A stretch of 64,000 nucleotides of DNA, from positions 558,001 through 622,000 of the forward strand of contig NZ_KB889963.1 in assembly GCF_000372845.1 (NCBI RefSeq), in the 5' to 3' direction. The translations under genes and the position numbers were made by a program. Source of the stretch: Methylocystis rosea SV97. GTDB taxonomy: Bacteria; Pseudomonadota; Alphaproteobacteria; Rhizobiales; Beijerinckiaceae. Below the pieces are notes generated by a model, which was given only the letters and a program-made list of their open reading frames with translations, had not been told where the DNA came from and made no database searches. Within the stretch, counting starts at the first letter, position 1; the number at the start of each line of letters is the position of its first letter. This document shows positions 26,152 through 35,289 of the stretch, one piece after another.

Positions 26152-28230
26152 TCACCAGGCGTATTTCACGCCGCCATAGAAGGCGCGCGCAGTCGTGGAA
26201 TAATTGTAGACTTCCTCGTAGAGCGCATTGCCGACATTCTCGATGCGCGCATGCAGCGTCAGCTGGTCGGTCAGCCTGTAATTCGCGAAGAGATCGAGGC
26301 GCACATAGGGCGCGAGCATGACGCGTTTGTTGAAGATGAAATCCACGTCATGCGCGGCGCCGACGATATTGGCGCGCGCTTCGAGTTCGAGACCCGGCGC
26401 GCCAGTATAAATGACCGACCACATCCCCTTGTGACGCGGACGGCGCAGCAGCGTGCGTCCGGCGTAGATGCTGCCCTCGTCATCATCGAGATTTCGCGCG
26501 GCGAGAAACGTGTAGCTTCCGCGCAACAGCAGAGCGCCGGGCGCGAGAGCAGCTTCACCCGAAAATTCGACGCCGCGCGTATCCGCGCGCCCGACGTTGA
26601 AATAGCAACCGAAGATCTGCGTCGACGCGCAACTCTCAGCCTTGCCGAATTGAACAAGATTTTCGTAGCGATTGTGAAAGACCGAGACTGAGGCCGTGGC
26701 GCGGCCGCCGAAAAAGCTCTGATCGACGCCGGCGTCGAAGCCGAGCACGCGTTCCGGCGCGAGCGCCGGATCGCCGTACTGGCTGAACCGCTGATAGAGC
26801 GAAGCGGTTTTTGCGCCGGTCGCCGCGGAGCCGCGCAGCCGCATGCCGATCTCATCGATGCGGAAATTCGCCATCGTCCGCCAGGTGAGAAACGTTTGGT
26901 TCTTGCTCACCGCATCGGCGCGCCCGCCATAGGAAATATCGAGGCGATCGAAGAGCGTGAATTGATGCTGCGCATAGCCCGACCATGTCGTCTGGACGGC
27001 GCGCGACGGCGCGTAATCATCGACGATCCAGGCCTCGCGCGAATTCTGCGCCGTCTCTGTTTCGACGCGCGCGCCGAGCGTCGCGAGACCCAGCGGCCCT
27101 AGCGCGATATCGCTTTGATATTCGACGCCCCTGCGCCCGCCGAGATAGCCGAAGCGGCAGTTCTGCGATGTGAAGGTCAGCATGTCGAAACAGGCTTCCG
27201 TCATCCAGGCGTCGCGGTTGCCGCGATTGGCGTAGAGCGTCAGCCTGTTGCGCAGAGTCTTGTCGAACATCTCAGCGCCGAGCCGCGCATAGCCCTGCAT
27301 GAAGGTCGCGTGCTGATGATTGAAGCGATCGAAAACGCTCCAAGGACTGAAGGCGTAGGGATTGTCGTAGCGAATGGCGCTGTCGTAGCCGGCGACTCCC
27401 GCCTCGATTCGCGCATCTTCGGTGAACTCATAGCCGATGCGCCCGGTGACGCCGAGATTGTTTGTCGGATCATTGGCGGGAAGCGGCGGCAGCGGCGTCG
27501 TCTGATCGCCGATGAAGATCGGACGTTGCTGACGATAGCCGTAGCGCGGGAAGCCATCGGCGTGCAGGCCGGAGATCGACAGCGCGTAGGCGCCGCGCCC
27601 GTCGCTTCCTGAGATCGACGCGCGCGACGACGACGTCCCATAGGCGCCGCCTTCCGACATGAGCCAGCCTTGCGGCGCGCCCTTGCCGCGACGCGTGATG
27701 ATATTGATGACGCCGCCCATGGCGTCAGAGCCGTAAAGCGCCGATTGCGGACCGCGCAGCACTTCGATCCGCTCGATGTCGGTCGGAATGAGCTGGCCGA
27801 AATCCACCGAGCCGTCCGTGCTCGTCGGATCGCCAATGCGGATGCCGTCGATGAGCACCAACGTCTGTCCCGGCGTCGAGCCGCGCAAGGCGACGGAGGT
27901 CTGTGTTCCGGGCCCGCCATTCGAAAAGACGTCAAGTCCCGGCACACCGCGCAGAACGTCGTTGAAGCCGAGCGATCCGCGTTTCTGGATATCGCGCGCA
28001 TGAATGACGCTGACCGAGGCGCCGGTGCTCGCAACCGGCTGCTCGACGCGCGTCGGCGTGACGACGGTTTGGTCCTCAACGTCGGCGGCGGGCGAGCCTG
28101 GCTGCGCCGGGCTCAACGGGCCGACCTCGATGACAGGCAGGGATTGCTGAGCGAAAGCGACGGAAGCGGAGAAGGATAAGGACAGCAGAAATGCGCCGCG
28201 CAAGGCGGGGCTCTGGATGTGGATATGCAT
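26152..28230 (-). CDS. TonB-dependent receptor, probable cobalamin/corrinoid transporter (BtuB-like)
   Basis: A 692-aa outer-membrane receptor. It has a signal peptide (cleavage near AFA-QQ), a plug domain with a TonB-box-like DQTVVTPTR segment (about residue 55), GASVSVIHARDIQKRG, LRGVPGLDVFSNGGPG and VLRGPQSALYGSDAMGGVIN, and a 22-strand barrel ending in the aromatic AFYGGVKYAW. This is the BtuB architecture. A cobalamin riboswitch occupies the leader, so it is predicted to import B12 or precursors and to be repressed by adenosylcobalamin. Two unknown genes follow on the same transcript. Confidence 0.92.
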   Translation of the reverse strand: MHIHIQSPALRGAFLLSLSFSASVAFAQQSLPVIEVGPLSPAQPGSPAADVEDQTVVTPTRVEQPVASTGASVSVIHARDIQKRGSLGFNDVLRGVPGLDVFSNGGPGTQTSVALRGSTPGQTLVLIDGIRIGDPTSTDGSVDFGQLIPTDIERIEVLRGPQSALYGSDAMGGVINIITRRGKGAPQGWLMSEGGAYGTSSSRASISGSDGRGAYALSISGLHADGFPRYGYRQQRPIFIGDQTTPLPPLPANDPTNNLGVTGRIGYEFTEDARIEAGVAGYDSAIRYDNPYAFSPWSVFDRFNHQHATFMQGYARLGAEMFDKTLRNRLTLYANRGNRDAWMTEACFDMLTFTSQNCRFGYLGGRRGVEYQSDIALGPLGLATLGARVETETAQNSREAWIVDDYAPSRAVQTTWSGYAQHQFTLFDRLDISYGGRADAVSKNQTFLTWRTMANFRIDEIGMRLRGSAATGAKTASLYQRFSQYGDPALAPERVLGFDAGVDQSFFGGRATASVSVFHNRYENLVQFGKAESCASTQIFGCYFNVGRADTRGVEFSGEAALAPGALLLRGSYTFLAARNLDDDEGSIYAGRTLLRRPRHKGMWSVIYTGAPGLELEARANIVGAAHDVDFIFNKRVMLAPYVRLDLFANYRLTDQLTLHARIENVGNALYEEVYNYSTTARAFYGGVKYAW

Positions 28231-28353
28231 GCGCTTAGACTCGCAGCGAGACGTGGGCCGTCACTGCGAAGGTCTTTGCCGACTCGCCAACAAGGCGAGA
28301 GGCATCGGCCGCATCGGTGCACCCCGCCCGACGCTTTCGCGCGTGACCACGAA

Positions 28354-28536
28354 GCGACGGCAGGTCTCCTGGCTCGCGGGTTGTCGCCTCGGACCGCCTT
28401 CCCAGAGCCTTATGGCTCCAGTGGCTTAGTGGTCGTCGGCTCGCCGCTTACAGTTGCGGGGGCAGCCGCGGAATTGCGCACGAAGCTGCGCGCTCACCGC
28501 ATTCCCATTTTGATCCCGTTAGGAACCGTCTGCCGC
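28354..28536 (-). promoter_or_regulatory. Cobalamin riboswitch
   Basis: Read on the minus strand, the leader contains the classical elements in order: ACGGTTCC, AATGGGAATGCGGTGAG, GCTGCCCCCGCAACTGTAAG, the B12-box-like GCCACTGG, GGGAAGGCGG, and AGCCAGGAGACCTGCCG. The first and last parts pair to close the domain. It lies ~125 bases before the TonB receptor ATG. Adenosylcobalamin binding is expected to reduce expression of the receptor operon. Confidence 0.95.
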
Positions 28537-28603
28537 AAAATAGAATGCCGATCGCAACGCGAGTCAAGAGCGTGGCCGTAGAAGATTGCTTCTCTCACTG
28601 CGA

Positions 28604-29992
28604 TCACGCCGCCGCGAGCGCGTGCAGCACGCGCGCCCAGGAGCGCGTTCCCTTGTGAAACGACGCGTAGGAATATTTCTCGTTCGGCGAATGGATGCGG
28701 TCGTCGTCATGCGCGAAGCCGATCATCAGCGAATCCATATTGAGGTCGCGTTTGAACGCGCCGACGATCGGGATCGAGCCGCCGCAGCCGGCGAGCACCG
28801 CTTCCTTCTCCCATTCTTCCGCAAGCGCGCGGCGCGCGCGATTGAGCGCCTCCGAGCCGAAGGGAAGTTGCAGAGCGTTCGAAGCGCCATGTGAAATGAA
28901 TTCGGCCTTGGCGTCGGTTGGCAGACGCTCGCGCACGAAACTGCGGAAGCTTTCGAGGATCGTTTTGGCGTCCTGCTTGCCGACGAGACGAAACGAAAAT
29001 TTCGCGGACGCCTGCGCCGGCAATACCGTCTTTGATCCCGCGCCGGTATAGCCGCCGATGATTCCATTCACGTCGCAGGTCGGGCGCGCCCAGATCTGCT
29101 CCATGATTCCGCGGCCGGTTTCGCCGCCAACGCGCGTGAGGCCGACTTCCGAGAGCCATTTGGCCTCGTCGAAGTCGATGGCGCGCCATTGCTCGGCGAT
29201 GTCTTCGGGAATCTCCGGCACGCTGGCGTAGAAGCCGGGCAGCGTCACCTTGCCCTCGATGTCATGCAGATCGGCGATGATTTTCGCCAGCACATGAATC
29301 GGGTTCAGCACCGGCCCGCCGAACATGCCGGAATGCAGATCATGGCTCGGCCCTTTGATGATCACCTCTTCGAGCGCGAGCCCGCGCAGCATCACCGTGA
29401 TCGCCGGCGTCGACGCGTTCCACATGCTGGTGTCGCAGACGAGCGCGAGATCAGGCGCCGAGAGTTCGTCCTTATGCGCGGCGAGAAAGCCGGGAAGCGA
29501 GGGCGACCCCGTCTCCTCTTCGCCCTCGAACAGAAATGTGACGTTGCAGGGCAGACCGCCATTCGCCTCGAACGCGCGGCAGGCTTCGACGAAAGTCATC
29601 AGCTGGCCTTTGTCGTCCGAGGCGCCGCGGGCGACGATGTCCTTGCCATCCTTGCCCTCGGTCAGCCGCGGCGCGAAGGGCTCGGTTTCCCACAGCTCCA
29701 GCGGATCCGGCGGCTGCACGTCATAATGGCCGTAGAACAGCACATGCGGCGCATCCTTGCGTTTCGCTTTGGCGTGGCCGACGACGATCGGATGGCCAGG
29801 CGTCTCGCGCACTTCCGCTTCGTAACCAAGGCCGTTGAGCTGATCCTTGAGCCAGTTCGCCGCCCGCAGACATTGCGCATTATAGGCCGGATCGGTCGAA
29901 ACCGAAGGGATACGCAAGAGATCGAACAGGCGTTCTCTCGAAGCGTCGAGATTGGCGTCTATGGTCGTGAGCACGGCGTCGAGTGCGGCCAT
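28604..29992 (-). CDS. M20/M25/M40 family metallo-hydrolase (dipeptidase)
   Basis: A 462-aa two-zinc peptidase. The metal-binding signatures are FYGHYDVQPPDP (about residue 87, His and Asp), ASDDKGQ (bridging Asp) and FEGEEETGSPSL (about residue 155, catalytic and metal Glu). A dimerisation domain is inserted at about 200-330. The layout matches the PepV/CNDP-like dipeptidases that cleave short peptides in the cytosol. ATG 29992 has GAGGAGC upstream. The gene stands alone between the riboswitch region and a repeat element. Confidence 0.92.
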   Translation of the reverse strand: MAALDAVLTTIDANLDASRERLFDLLRIPSVSTDPAYNAQCLRAANWLKDQLNGLGYEAEVRETPGHPIVVGHAKAKRKDAPHVLFYGHYDVQPPDPLELWETEPFAPRLTEGKDGKDIVARGASDDKGQLMTFVEACRAFEANGGLPCNVTFLFEGEEETGSPSLPGFLAAHKDELSAPDLALVCDTSMWNASTPAITVMLRGLALEEVIIKGPSHDLHSGMFGGPVLNPIHVLAKIIADLHDIEGKVTLPGFYASVPEIPEDIAEQWRAIDFDEAKWLSEVGLTRVGGETGRGIMEQIWARPTCDVNGIIGGYTGAGSKTVLPAQASAKFSFRLVGKQDAKTILESFRSFVRERLPTDAKAEFISHGASNALQLPFGSEALNRARRALAEEWEKEAVLAGCGGSIPIVGAFKRDLNMDSLMIGFAHDDDRIHSPNEKYSYASFHKGTRSWARVLHALAAA

Positions 29993-30062
29993 GAATCAGC
30001 TCCTCGGTGAGAAGCCGAAACTAATGCGGATGCGTGGCGAGGGGAAGGCGCAGCGCGCGTTT

Positions 30063-30195
30063 CACCTCCCCCTTGAGGGGGGAGGTCGCGCTGCGCAGCA
30101 GCGCGGGTGGGGGTGAGTTTAAGAGACGAGAGATAGAAAAGACGATCACCCCACCCCGGCGCTTCGCGCCGACCCTCCCCATCAAGGGGAGGGTG
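30063..30195. repeat. Palindromic intergenic repeat, type B (full element)
   Basis: A left arm CACCTCCCCCTTGAGGGG... to GTGGGGGTGA (30063-30116) and a right arm TCACCCCACCCC... to GGGGAGGGTG (30146-30195) are imperfect reverse complements, separated by ~30 A/G-rich bases. Each arm carries its own small hairpin. A half copy lies at 15834-15880. It separates the M20 peptidase start from the end of fumC. Confidence 0.8.
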
Positions 30196-30217
30196 TTACG
30201 CACGCTACTTTGGATGC

Positions 30218-31615
30218 TCACGCGCTCGGCGCGAGCATATTCTCCGGCCGCACGATCTCGTCGAATTCGACTTCCGTCACCTTGCCGGAAGCGAGCGCCT
30301 CTTCCTTCAGGCTCGTGCCGTTTTTGTGCGCGGCGCGCGCGATCTTCGAGGCCGCGTCATAGCCGATCTTCGGCGCGAGCGCGGTGACGAGCATCAGCGA
30401 GCGATCCAGGAAACGCTTGATGTTGGCCTCATCCGCTTCAATGCCGTCGACGCAGCGTGCGACGAAACTGTTGATGCCGTCGGCGAGCAGGATCGTCGAT
30501 TCGAGCAGCGCGAAGCCGACGACTGGCTTCAGCACATTGAGTTCGAGATGGCCCTGCGAGGCGGCGAAGGTGATCGTCGAATTGTTGCCGAAAACCCGCG
30601 TGCACACCATTGTGAGCGACTCGACCTGGGTCGGATTGACCTTGCCCGGCATGATCGACGAGCCGGGCTCGTTCTCGGGAAGCCTGAGTTCCCCGAGGCC
30701 GGCGCGCGGCCCCGAGCCGAGCAGGCGAATGTCGCTCGCGATCTTGTAGAGGCCCGACGCCAGCGCATTGAGCGCGCCATGGGCGAAGACGATCGCATCG
30801 TGCGTGGCGAGCGCCTCGAATTTGTTGGGCGCCGAAACGAAAGGCAGTCCGGTCTGCTCCGCGATATCGGCGGCGACCTCTTCGCCAAAGCCCTTGAAGG
30901 TATTGACCCCCGTGCCAACCGCCGTGCCGCCCTGAGCGAGCTGCAGAAGATCGGCGAGCGTCGTTCTGATGCGCCTTTCCGCGTATTCGGCCTGCGCCGC
31001 ATAGCCGGAAAACTCCTGGCCGAGCGTCACCGGCGTCGCATCCTGCAGATGGGTGCGACCGATCTTGATGATATTGGCGAATTTCACCGCCTTGGCGTTG
31101 AGCGAAATATGCAGCCGCTCGACCGCGGGAATCAGCCGACCGGAAATCGTCGTGGCGCCGGCGATGTGAATGGCGGTCGGGAAACTGTCGTTCGACGACT
31201 GCCCGAGATTGACATGATCGTTGGGATGCACCGGCGATTTCGAGCCGCGCGGCGCGCCGAGCATTTCATTGGCGCGATTGGCGATCACCTCATTGACGTT
31301 CATGTTGGTCTGGGTGCCGGAGCCGGTCTGCCAGACGACGAGCGGAAAATGCTCGTCGAGCTTGCCGTCGATCACCTCACGCGCGGCGACGACAATCGCG
31401 TCGGCGATTTTAGGCTCGAGCAGGCCCTTCCTGGTGTTGACCTTGGCGGCCGCGAGCTTGATGCGCGCCAGCGCATGCACGATCTCGATCGGCATGAGAT
31501 CGCCGCCGATCGGAAAATTCTCCCGCGAGCGTTCCGTCTGCGCGCCCCAATACGCCCAGGATGGCACGGCGATGTCGCCGAAGGAGTCGCGTTCAATTCT
31601 CTGATCGTCGGTCAT
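30218..31615 (-). CDS. fumC: Class II fumarate hydratase
   Basis: Hydrates fumarate to malate in the TCA cycle without an iron-sulfur cluster. The 465-aa protein has the superfamily signature [13 protein letters not shown] (about residue 317), the substrate-binding [14 protein letters not shown] (about residue 96) and SSNDSFPTA and [20 protein letters not shown]. Length and motifs are typical FumC. Its start overlaps the ecfG open frame by 23 bases, although the true ecfG end may be earlier. Confidence 0.96.
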   Translation of the reverse strand: MTDDQRIERDSFGDIAVPSWAYWGAQTERSRENFPIGGDLMPIEIVHALARIKLAAAKVNTRKGLLEPKIADAIVVAAREVIDGKLDEHFPLVVWQTGSGTQTNMNVNEVIANRANEMLGAPRGSKSPVHPNDHVNLGQSSNDSFPTAIHIAGATTISGRLIPAVERLHISLNAKAVKFANIIKIGRTHLQDATPVTLGQEFSGYAAQAEYAERRIRTTLADLLQLAQGGTAVGTGVNTFKGFGEEVAADIAEQTGLPFVSAPNKFEALATHDAIVFAHGALNALASGLYKIASDIRLLGSGPRAGLGELRLPENEPGSSIMPGKVNPTQVESLTMVCTRVFGNNSTITFAASQGHLELNVLKPVVGFALLESTILLADGINSFVARCVDGIEADEANIKRFLDRSLMLVTALAPKIGYDAASKIARAAHKNGTSLKEEALASGKVTEVEFDEIVRPENMLAPSA

Positions 31616-32237
31616 CGGATGGCTCGCATGAAAGGGCGCGTTTCGCGCGCTTCCCTATGCGGCATTTCCGAGTAGCGTTCAATCGCGCGTGGCTGCGGAG
31701 AGCTGCTCGGCCGAGGACCATTCGCGCGGCTCGGCGCTCCGCGGCGCCGACATCAGGTCTACGGGCGCGGTTCACCCGGCTCTTCATCGTGCCCGGCGCG
31801 CAGCCGCAGATTTGCGCCGCTTCCTCATATGACATGCCGGACGCGCCGACCAGGATCAGCGCTTCGCGCTGATCGAGCGGCAATTTTTGCATCGCGTCGC
31901 GGAAGTCGAGAAAATCCATATGCGCGTGCTGCGATTCCGGCGCGACCAATCGTCCGGCGATCAGACCGTCGGGATCGGGCGCCTCGCGTCGGCGCTTGCG
32001 AAATTCGCTGTAGTAGATGTTGCGCAGAATCGTGAACAGCCAGGCGGTGAGATTGGTGCCTTCCGAAAACGTTGCGAGGCTGCCCCAGGCCTTGACCAAT
32101 GTTTCCTGGACCAAGTCGTCGGCGCGGTCGGAATTTCCGCAAATCGACACCGCGAAGGCGCGCAAGCTCGGGATGGCTGAGATCAGATCAGCCTTGAGTC
32201 CCTGTCCTGCTAAATGCGCTTCTTCGCTTGCCTTCAC
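31593..32237 (-). CDS. ecfG: ECF sigma factor EcfG of the general stress response (C-terminus possibly frameshifted)
   Basis: A 214-codon frame encoding an EcfG-type sigma factor. Region 2 reads [20 protein letters not shown] (about residue 32) and ends [20 protein letters not shown]; region 4 reads [20 protein letters not shown] then [20 protein letters not shown]. EcfG drives stress genes from GGAAC-N16-CGTT promoters. The GTG start overlaps the nepR stop (GTGA), coupling sigma and anti-sigma. After NRAR the open frame is unusual (Arg/Ala then [16 protein letters not shown]); the adjacent frame gives an acceptable short tail ending in EQLSAATRD with its stop at 31679. A one-base shift near 31763-31765 is suspected. 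Confidence 0.88.
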   Translation of the reverse strand: MKASEEAHLAGQGLKADLISAIPSLRAFAVSICGNSDRADDLVQETLVKAWGSLATFSEGTNLTAWLFTILRNIYYSEFRKRRREAPDPDGLIAGRLVAPESQHAHMDFLDFRDAMQKLPLDQREALILVGASGMSYEEAAQICGCAPGTMKSRVNRARRPDVGAAERRAARMVLGRAALRSHARLNATRKCRIGKRAKRALSCEPSDDRRSEN

Positions 32238-32476
32238 TCACTCTTCCTCGGCGCGCTTGATGTCGCCGGGGAGGATAGCACATTCGTTTCGAGTTGGTTC
32301 AAAAGTTTCAAAAACCGATCGGGAACGGGCTGAGCCACGACATCGTCGTAGAGATTGCGAAGCTCCTTTCCGATCGAGTCCTGGAATTCCACCGGCCGCT
32401 GTCGCAGGACCGGTTGTGCGCCGCAGCGCGCCTCCCCTACTCCTCGGCGACGGTCGCCGAATTCGTCACGTGTCAT
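32234..32476 (-). CDS. nepR: NepR anti-sigma factor
   Basis: NepR binds EcfG and holds it inactive; phosphorylated PhyR releases it by mimicking the sigma factor. The C-terminal half, with DSIGKELRNLYDDVVAQPVP followed by DRFLKLLNQLE, is the conserved NepR core of two helices. ATG 32476 gives 80 aa, near the usual size. The frame is open to ATG 32602 (122 aa) with a GAGGG site, so a longer form is possible. It is first in the operon before ecfG and is preceded by a perfect EcfG promoter, giving autoregulation. Confidence 0.88.
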   Translation of the reverse strand: MTRDEFGDRRRGVGEARCGAQPVLRQRPVEFQDSIGKELRNLYDDVVAQPVPDRFLKLLNQLETNVLSSPATSSAPRKSE

Positions 32477-32674
32477 CACCCACCCTGCAAACGTCTCCAC
32501 CCTTCGAGGGCCCGGTTTGGAAGAATACCGCCCGTCGCCTGCGAAAGCATCGTCGTCTGCTTTCGCGCGCGCAACTATATTCTCCGGATTCTTATTCCCC
32601 ATGGAGCCCTCTATTTTAATATGCATGATTTCTGGAGCCGCCGCGTTATACTGCGCCGCAAGGACGATAGGCAA

Positions 32675-32699
32675 AACGCACCGCTGAAGGATTGGTTCC
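32675..32699 (-). promoter_or_regulatory. Consensus EcfG promoter of nepR-ecfG
   Basis: On the minus strand GGAAC (32699-32695), a 16-base spacer and CGTT (32678-32675) exactly match the EcfG-dependent promoter consensus. A start site near 32668 would precede either candidate nepR start. This is the expected autoregulatory promoter of the stress locus. Confidence 0.85.
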
Positions 32700-32799
32700 C
32701 TAAAATGCCGAGCAGTTTTGACGTATTGTCCAAGTTTTGAATCTGCTTAGCTCGCACTCCTCTCCTCTGCGAGGCTCGATGCTGCTGGAGTTGTAAGAC

Positions 32800-33615
32800 A
32801 TGTCGGCGTCAAAGGAAATTTCAGCGCATATTCCCTATTTGAGACGTTTTGCGCGTGCATTGGTCGGGGATCGGGAGGGCGGCGACGCCTATGTGCTGGC
32901 CACTCTCGAAACCGTTGTCGCGGAACCAAGCCGCATCACAGATTCCGATGACCTGCGCATCGCTGTATATCGTCTGTTCCTTGACGTCTGGGCGGCGTCG
33001 CCGATTAACGCCCACACCGACCGCTCCGGCGCGCTGGCGGAAAGCGGCCGACGCAATCTCGACGCCATTTCGCTGAAACCGCGAATAGCCTTCTTGCTGC
33101 AGGCGCTCGAAGGCTTCGATCTCGACCAGATTGGTCAGACTCTAAATGTTTCGGAGGTCGAGGCTGGCGCGCTGATCAAGGAGGCAAACGGCGAGATCGC
33201 CGACCAGATCGCGACCGACGTGCTGATCATCGAGGACGAGCCCCTGATCGCCCACGACCTGAAGAGCATCGTCGAGGAGCTGGGACATCGGGTGGTCGGC
33301 ATGCCGCGCACGCACGCCGAGGCGCTGGCGGCCATACAAGAAAGCAACCCGGGACTGATTCTCGCCGATATCCAGCTCGCGGACGGCAGTTCAGGGCTCG
33401 ACGCCGTAAACGAGATCCTCGTCTCCCTGTCCATCCCGGTGATCTTCGTCACCGCCTACCCCGAGCGGTTCTTGACCGGCGAGCCGCCCGAACCGGCCTT
33501 TCTTATCGCCAAACCCTTCAATGTCGAAAGCCTCAAGGCCGTCATCAGCCAGGCGCTGTTTTTTGAACGACGCGCCGGACGTCGCGAACAAACCGCGCCG
33601 CGGGTCGGCATGTGA
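32800..33615 (+). CDS. phyR: PhyR general stress response regulator (sigma-like domain plus receiver)
   Basis: A 271-aa anti-anti-sigma response regulator. The N-terminal ~135 residues form a sigma-factor-like domain (ISAHIPYLRRFARALVGDRE at the start; LLQALEGFDLDQIGQTLNVS near 105) that binds NepR. The C-terminal receiver begins at TDVLIIEDEPLIAHDLKSIV, with the phosphoacceptor Asp in LILADIQLADGSSG (about residue 190) and the conserved Lys in IAKPF. It is divergent from nepR-ecfG, the canonical locus layout. The partner HWE/HisKA2 kinase is not in the window. Confidence 0.95.
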   Translation: MSASKEISAHIPYLRRFARALVGDREGGDAYVLATLETVVAEPSRITDSDDLRIAVYRLFLDVWAASPINAHTDRSGALAESGRRNLDAISLKPRIAFLLQALEGFDLDQIGQTLNVSEVEAGALIKEANGEIADQIATDVLIIEDEPLIAHDLKSIVEELGHRVVGMPRTHAEALAAIQESNPGLILADIQLADGSSGLDAVNEILVSLSIPVIFVTAYPERFLTGEPPEPAFLIAKPFNVESLKAVISQALFFERRAGRREQTAPRVGM

Positions 33616-33771
33616 ATCTCTGATCTTATTGCAAACATTAAATATTTCGTCTTCGCCTTCCCGGCGGAAGGGATCATTCGGGACTGCAAAGATAAATCGC
33701 CGCCTCCCAGAAACATTGGCCGACCCGGCGAGTTATAGCCGAAGGCGCTGGGAAACTATGAGAGGCGGCCC

Positions 33772-34050
33772 ATGGAGGAGAATAAAAAATCCAGTCGCGG
33801 TTTTGCGTCTATGGATCCCGAAAAGCAGCGGGCCATTGCACGCAAGGGCGGCCAAAGCGTTCCTGATGAGAAACGAAGTTTCTCACAGAACCCCGATCTT
33901 GCGGCCCGGGCAGGGCGCAAGGGCGGTCAAAGCGTGAACCCGGCCAAGCGGAGCTTCTCGCGCGATCATGCGCTCGCTTCGGAAGCCGGCCGCAAAGGCG
34001 GACACGCCTCGCATGGAGGCGGCGCCCAAAAACGCAGCGCGCCGCTCTAA
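33772..34050 (+). CDS. KGG repeat (con-10/GsiB-like) stress protein
   Basis: A 92-aa hydrophilic protein with three copies of the KGG motif (ARKGGQSVP, GRKGGQSVNP, GRKGGHASH), each followed by an RSFS-type segment. This is the con-10/GsiB family, typically induced by general stress and desiccation. Predicted to be disordered. GGAG lies inside the 5' end (ATGGAGGAG). It is 156 bases downstream of phyR on the same strand; upstream GAAAC-N16-AGTT resembles an EcfG promoter only weakly. Its position next to phyR fits the stress regulon. Confidence 0.85.
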   Translation: MEENKKSSRGFASMDPEKQRAIARKGGQSVPDEKRSFSQNPDLAARAGRKGGQSVNPAKRSFSRDHALASEAGRKGGHASHGGGAQKRSAPL

Positions 34051-34062
34051 GGAGCGGCGCTA

Positions 34063-34527
34063 CTATGCCGCAAACGGCTTCGAGCGCTGCGCGATCAGCG
34101 AATACAGTGCGTCATCGTCGCGCGTCCCGCGGAGCGTCGCCACGAGGCCTTGCTCCCTCAACATGCGGGCGGCGCAGGCAAGCGCCTTAAGATGGTCAGC
34201 GCCCGAACTCTCGGGCGTGAGGATCATGAAAACGAGATCGACCGGCGCGCCGTCGAGAGAGCCGAAGTCGACCGGACGGTCTAGCCGGCCGAAGACCCCG
34301 TAAATCCCCTTCAATTTCGCAAGCTTGCCGTGTGGAATGGCGATGCCTTCGCCAATTCCCGTCGAGCCCAGCCGCTCGCGGTGAAGAAGCGCATCGAAAA
34401 TTTCGCGCGCGGGAAGCCCGCAAATCTTCGCGGCCTTCTCGCTGAGTTCCTGGAGAAGGTGCTTCTTCGTCGTCGCCTTCAGCGAGGCGCAAACCGAATC
34501 GGGCGAAACCAAGTCCGTTGGCCGCAT
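34063..34527 (-). CDS. ptsN: PTS IIA-like nitrogen regulatory protein
   Basis: EIIA-Ntr of the nitrogen phosphotransferase system, a regulator phosphorylated by PtsP-NPr that controls potassium transport, metabolism and other targets. The 154-aa protein has the phosphorylated His in GIGEGIAIPHGK (about residue 66) and the typical LVFMILTPESSGADHLKALA segment. It lies downstream of hpf, rpoN on the same strand in the order usual for proteobacteria. It converges with the KGG protein gene, 12 bases apart. Confidence 0.95.
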   Translation of the reverse strand: MRPTDLVSPDSVCASLKATTKKHLLQELSEKAAKICGLPAREIFDALLHRERLGSTGIGEGIAIPHGKLAKLKGIYGVFGRLDRPVDFGSLDGAPVDLVFMILTPESSGADHLKALACAARMLREQGLVATLRGTRDDDALYSLIAQRSKPFAA

Positions 34528-34695
34528 GCGACGATCATCCTGCTTCTCATGGGAGGTCTAGGGCCGCCGAAGGCGCCGACCATCCTTGAAATTTCAACGT
34601 CTCGCTATTTTCGCCAAAACCCGAGGGACGTGGGAAAATGGCAAGATACGTGCCGAGGAGGCCGTTATTATGGCCGTCCCACGACGTTTTTGCCG

Positions 34696-35289
34696 TCAGC
34701 GCGCATCGCCTTCCGGCTCGGGGGTGTCGATCCAGCCGATATTCTCATCGCCGCGCCGATAAACGACATTCACGCGGCCGGTGTTGGCGTGCCGGAACAC
34801 GACGACCGGGGCGCCAGTGAGATCGAGGTCGAGCACCGCCGCCGAAACCGACAGCCGACGCAACTGCGTGGTGGATTCGGCGATGATCGCGGGGCTGAAC
34901 TCCGCCGAAGCCTCATTTTCCTGATCGGGCGCCTCAAGCACGTGATAGGCGACGACCTCGGCCTGAGCGCCGTCTCCCGCGCCGTGGCCATGCTCGTGAT
35001 GGCTCTTGAGCCTGCTCTTGTAGCGGCGCAGGCGCTTTTCGATGCGTTCCGCCGCCTGATCGAACGAGGCGTAGGGCTCCTGCGCCCGGCCGTCGGCCTG
35101 CAGCACGATTCCCGAGGCGAGATGCAGGCTGCAGTCGGCCCGAAAGCCAGAGCCCTCCGGCGAGATGGTGACGTGGCCGCTGACTCGGCCGTCAAAATAC
35201 TTCGCCGCCGCCGTCTCGAGCCTCTGCGTCACATGAGCCCGAAGCGCTTCGCCGATGTTGATGTTCTTGCCGGAAACCCTAAGAGACAT
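34696..35289 (-). CDS. hpf: Ribosome hibernation promoting factor, long form
   Basis: Binds the 30S decoding region and drives 100S ribosome dimerisation in stationary phase. The 197-aa protein has the N-terminal HPF/YfiA domain (LRVSGKNINIGEALRAHVTQ at the start) and a C-terminal domain of about 60 residues (PVVVFRHANTGRVNVVYRRG), which marks the long form that alone can dimerise ribosomes. It sits between rpoN and ptsN, the conserved order. The linker is Ala/Glu-rich. Confidence 0.93.
   Translation of the reverse strand: MSLRVSGKNINIGEALRAHVTQRLETAAAKYFDGRVSGHVTISPEGSGFRADCSLHLASGIVLQADGRAQEPYASFDQAAERIEKRLRRYKSRLKSHHEHGHGAGDGAQAEVVAYHVLEAPDQENEASAEFSPAIIAESTTQLRRLSVSAAVLDLDLTGAPVVVFRHANTGRVNVVYRRGDENIGWIDTPEPEGDAR

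Noticed and set aside
28217-28581. Short plus-strand frames over the riboswitch
   Set aside because: They are antisense to conserved riboswitch elements and show no coding character.
33709-33740. EcfG promoter before the KGG protein (GAAAC-N16-AGTT)
   Set aside because: Both boxes have mismatches, so the match is too weak to list as a promoter although regulation is plausible.
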